From Bombus terrestris (lineage: Eukaryota > Arthropoda > Insecta > Hymenoptera > Apidae), in assembly GCF_910591885.1 (NCBI RefSeq), contig NW_025963611.1, forward strand, positions 124,001-188,000: 64,000 nt of DNA, written 5' to 3'. Positions within the stretch are counted from its first letter, which is position 1; each line of letters begins with the position of its first letter. The notes below the pieces were generated by a model that was given only the letters and a program-made list of their open reading frames with translations, made no database searches and was not told the DNA's origin. The position numbers and the translations under genes were made by a program. Below, piece by piece: positions 63,601 through 64,000 of this stretch.

Positions 63601-64000
63601 CGATGTCCAACGGTGTCCAACGGTGTCCCACGGTGTCCAACGGTGTCCCACGTTGTCCCACGTTGTCCCACGTTGTCCCACGTTGTCCCACGTTGTCCCA
63701 CGTTGTCCAACGATGTCCAACGGTGTCCCACGTTGTCCCACGTTGTTCCATGGTTTCCCACGTTGTCCCACGTTGTCCCACGTTGTCCCACGTTGTCCCA
63801 CGTTGCCCCACGGTGTCCCACGGTGTCCAACGATGTCCAACGGTGTCCCACGTTGTCCCACGTTGTCCCACGATGTCCCACGTTGTCCCACGTTGTCCTA
63901 CGTTGTCCCACGTTGTCCCACGTTGTCCCACGTTGTCCCACGTGGTCCCACGTTGTCCCACGTTGTCCCACGGTGTCCAACGATGTCCAACGGTGTCCCA
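60640..64000. repeat. Partial further super-repeat copies, cut by the window end
   Basis: The module starting at the ACGTTGTCAA unit at 59,500 is repeated at 62,180, an offset of 2,680 bp. NcoI dimers 59,780, 60,070, 60,640 and 61,060 recur at 62,460, 62,750, 63,320 and 63,740, the ACGTTGTCCT-type unit 61,210 at 63,890, and ACGTGGTCCC 61,260 at 63,940. The array continues beyond the window. Confidence 0.87.

Larger units (their letters stand above)
3321..63759. repeat. Dispersed NcoI-bearing dimer (ACGTTGTTCC + ATGGTTTCCC), about 91 copies
   Basis: This two-unit variant creates CCATGG at the junction. Copies by eye include 3321, 4091, 6241, 6781, 7371, 8161, 8661, 9191, 9291, 9821, 10211, 11221, 11751, 13171, 15451, 16021, 16591, 17001, 17761, 18411, 19541, 20141, then irregularly to 63,740. 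Four differences from consensus are almost always inherited together (C to T at position 8 of the first unit; C to T at 2, T to G at 4, G to T at 6 of the second), so the dimer has one origin and was spread by duplication, not by repeated mutation. Spacings recur (50, 280-290, 310, 410-420, 570 bp) and mark paralogous modules. Confidence 0.92.
17211..63949. repeat. Dispersed ACGTGGTCCC variant making CACGTG, about 25 copies
   Basis: A T to G change at position 5, after a CCC-ending unit, gives the palindrome CACGTG (E-box/G-box core). Copies: 17211, 17971, 18621, 19751, 27521, 27571, 29301, 29891, 30921, 31601, 33031, 34911, 36091, 36741, 38071, 40621, 42740, 43860, 51610, 52740, 54910, 56320, 57360, 61260 and 63940. 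None occurs in the first 17.2 kb. Copies fall at paralogous positions, so they spread by duplication. Binding by a bHLH or bZIP protein is only a possibility. Confidence 0.85.
1..64000. repeat. 10-bp tandem satellite array (ACGTTGTCCC)n filling the whole window
   Basis: Every base belongs to a tandem array of a 10-bp unit, consensus ACGTTGTCCC, about 6,400 units, unbroken from first to last base. Units start at positions 1, 11, 21 and so on up to 40,721, then one base earlier for the remainder. Variation is mostly at unit position 4 (T, G or A) and position 10 (C or A), so ACGGTGTCCA, ACGATGTCCA, ACGATGTCCC, ACGTTGTCCA and ACGGTGTCCC are the common variants. GC content of the consensus is 60 percent, with C twice as frequent as G on this strand. 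No stretch of non-satellite sequence, gene, tRNA, rRNA or transposon is visible. The ends are cut inside the array. A role (centromeric, subtelomeric, other heterochromatin) cannot be read from sequence alone; I do not recognise this monomer as a named satellite. Confidence 0.99.

Noticed and set aside
7087..63980. Minus-strand open frames of up to 13,880 codons encoding repeats such as GTTWDNVGQR
   Set aside because: These arise from the same arithmetic, read on the other strand. Starts are simply the ATG-like triplets created by CAT in ACGATG/CCATGG-type variants, and ends are private variants such as ACGTTGTCAA, ACGTTGTCAC and ACGTTATCCC. A frameshift inside them has no effect, which argues against coding.
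1..64000. CRISPR array
   Set aside because: There are no unique spacers; the repeat is 10 bp with no separating variable sequence, and no cas gene is present.
1..64000. Telomeric repeat
   Set aside because: The G-rich strand GGGACAACGT does not resemble TTAGGG, TTTAGGG, TTAGG or other telomerase products I know, and its variants and higher-order duplications are unlike a telomere tract. A subtelomeric location remains possible.
1..64000. CENP-B box or other known centromere motif
   Set aside because: No TTCG...CGGG pattern of the CENP-B box can be formed from these units. A centromeric role cannot be supported from sequence alone.
1..64000. Bacterial or phage origin of the window
   Set aside because: There is no gene, operon or RBS in 64 kb, and array length and nested duplications of this kind are typical of eukaryotic satellites. 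It cannot be excluded formally without flanking sequence.
1..64000. Purely artificial or simulated sequence
   Set aside because: The rare variants recur at consistent paralogous offsets with whole-unit insertions and deletions and lineage-specific changes, as in a real evolving satellite. Local assembly duplication or collapse is still possible and would need read evidence.

Overview
The whole 64,000-base window is one uninterrupted tandem satellite (minisatellite) array. I see no gene, RNA gene, transposon, CRISPR array, origin or unique sequence anywhere in it. The monomer is 10 bp, consensus ACGTTGTCCC on the given strand (GGGACAACGT on the other), present about 6,400 times. Both window ends lie inside the array, so its full length and flanks are unknown. 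An array this long, with a 10-bp monomer and nested higher-order repeats, points to a eukaryotic nuclear genome assembled from accurate long reads, in heterochromatin-like DNA (pericentromeric, subtelomeric or a satellite block). The sequence carries nothing that identifies the species.

All six reading frames are open over very long distances, but this is arithmetic and not coding. The 10-bp unit contains no stop triplet in any phase, and because 10 mod 3 = 1 the three frames of a strand read the same ten-residue peptide in shifted register (TLSHVVPRCP on +, GTTWDNVGQR on -). Apparent proteins of up to about 13,900 residues are artefacts.

Monomer variation is concentrated at position 4 (T, G or A) and position 10 (C or A), with rarer private variants. 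These variants form words that repeat at longer distances and act as a barcode. Layout read from them: (1) 1-5.9 kb, a domain with 90-bp variant words and larger copies at 1.62, 2.22 and 5.09 kb, its first 3.3 kb lacking the NcoI-bearing dimer common elsewhere; (2) 5.9-7.85 kb, a 1.13-kb tandem duplication; (3) 8.66-9.90 kb, a 0.63-kb tandem duplication; (4) 10.39-10.68 kb, a block with no consensus monomer; (5) 11.81-20.90 kb and 20.90-about 30.5 kb, two adjacent copies of a roughly 9.1-9.6-kb super-repeat, each with nested copies of a 2.02-kb repeat; (6) 30.6-39.1 kb, two copies of a roughly 5.1-kb repeat, with a third partial copy at 54.9-57.4 kb; (7) 39.2-43.4 kb, a 2.12-kb tandem duplication; (8) 42.1-51.0 kb and 51.0-60.6 kb, another adjacent pair of 8.9-9.65-kb super-repeats, followed by a partial third copy to the window end.

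The one break in 10-bp register is a single-base loss at about 40,721-40,729 (one 9-bp unit). The paralogous position 2.12 kb away is intact. All other length differences between paralogous segments are whole multiples of 10 bp, as expected for unequal exchange or slippage in register. Other notable properties are a CpG in almost every monomer with little decay, GGG tracts separated by exactly 7 nt on the minus strand (G-quadruplex potential), and a 10-bp period close to the DNA helical repeat. I found no evidence for a functional gene system in this window.
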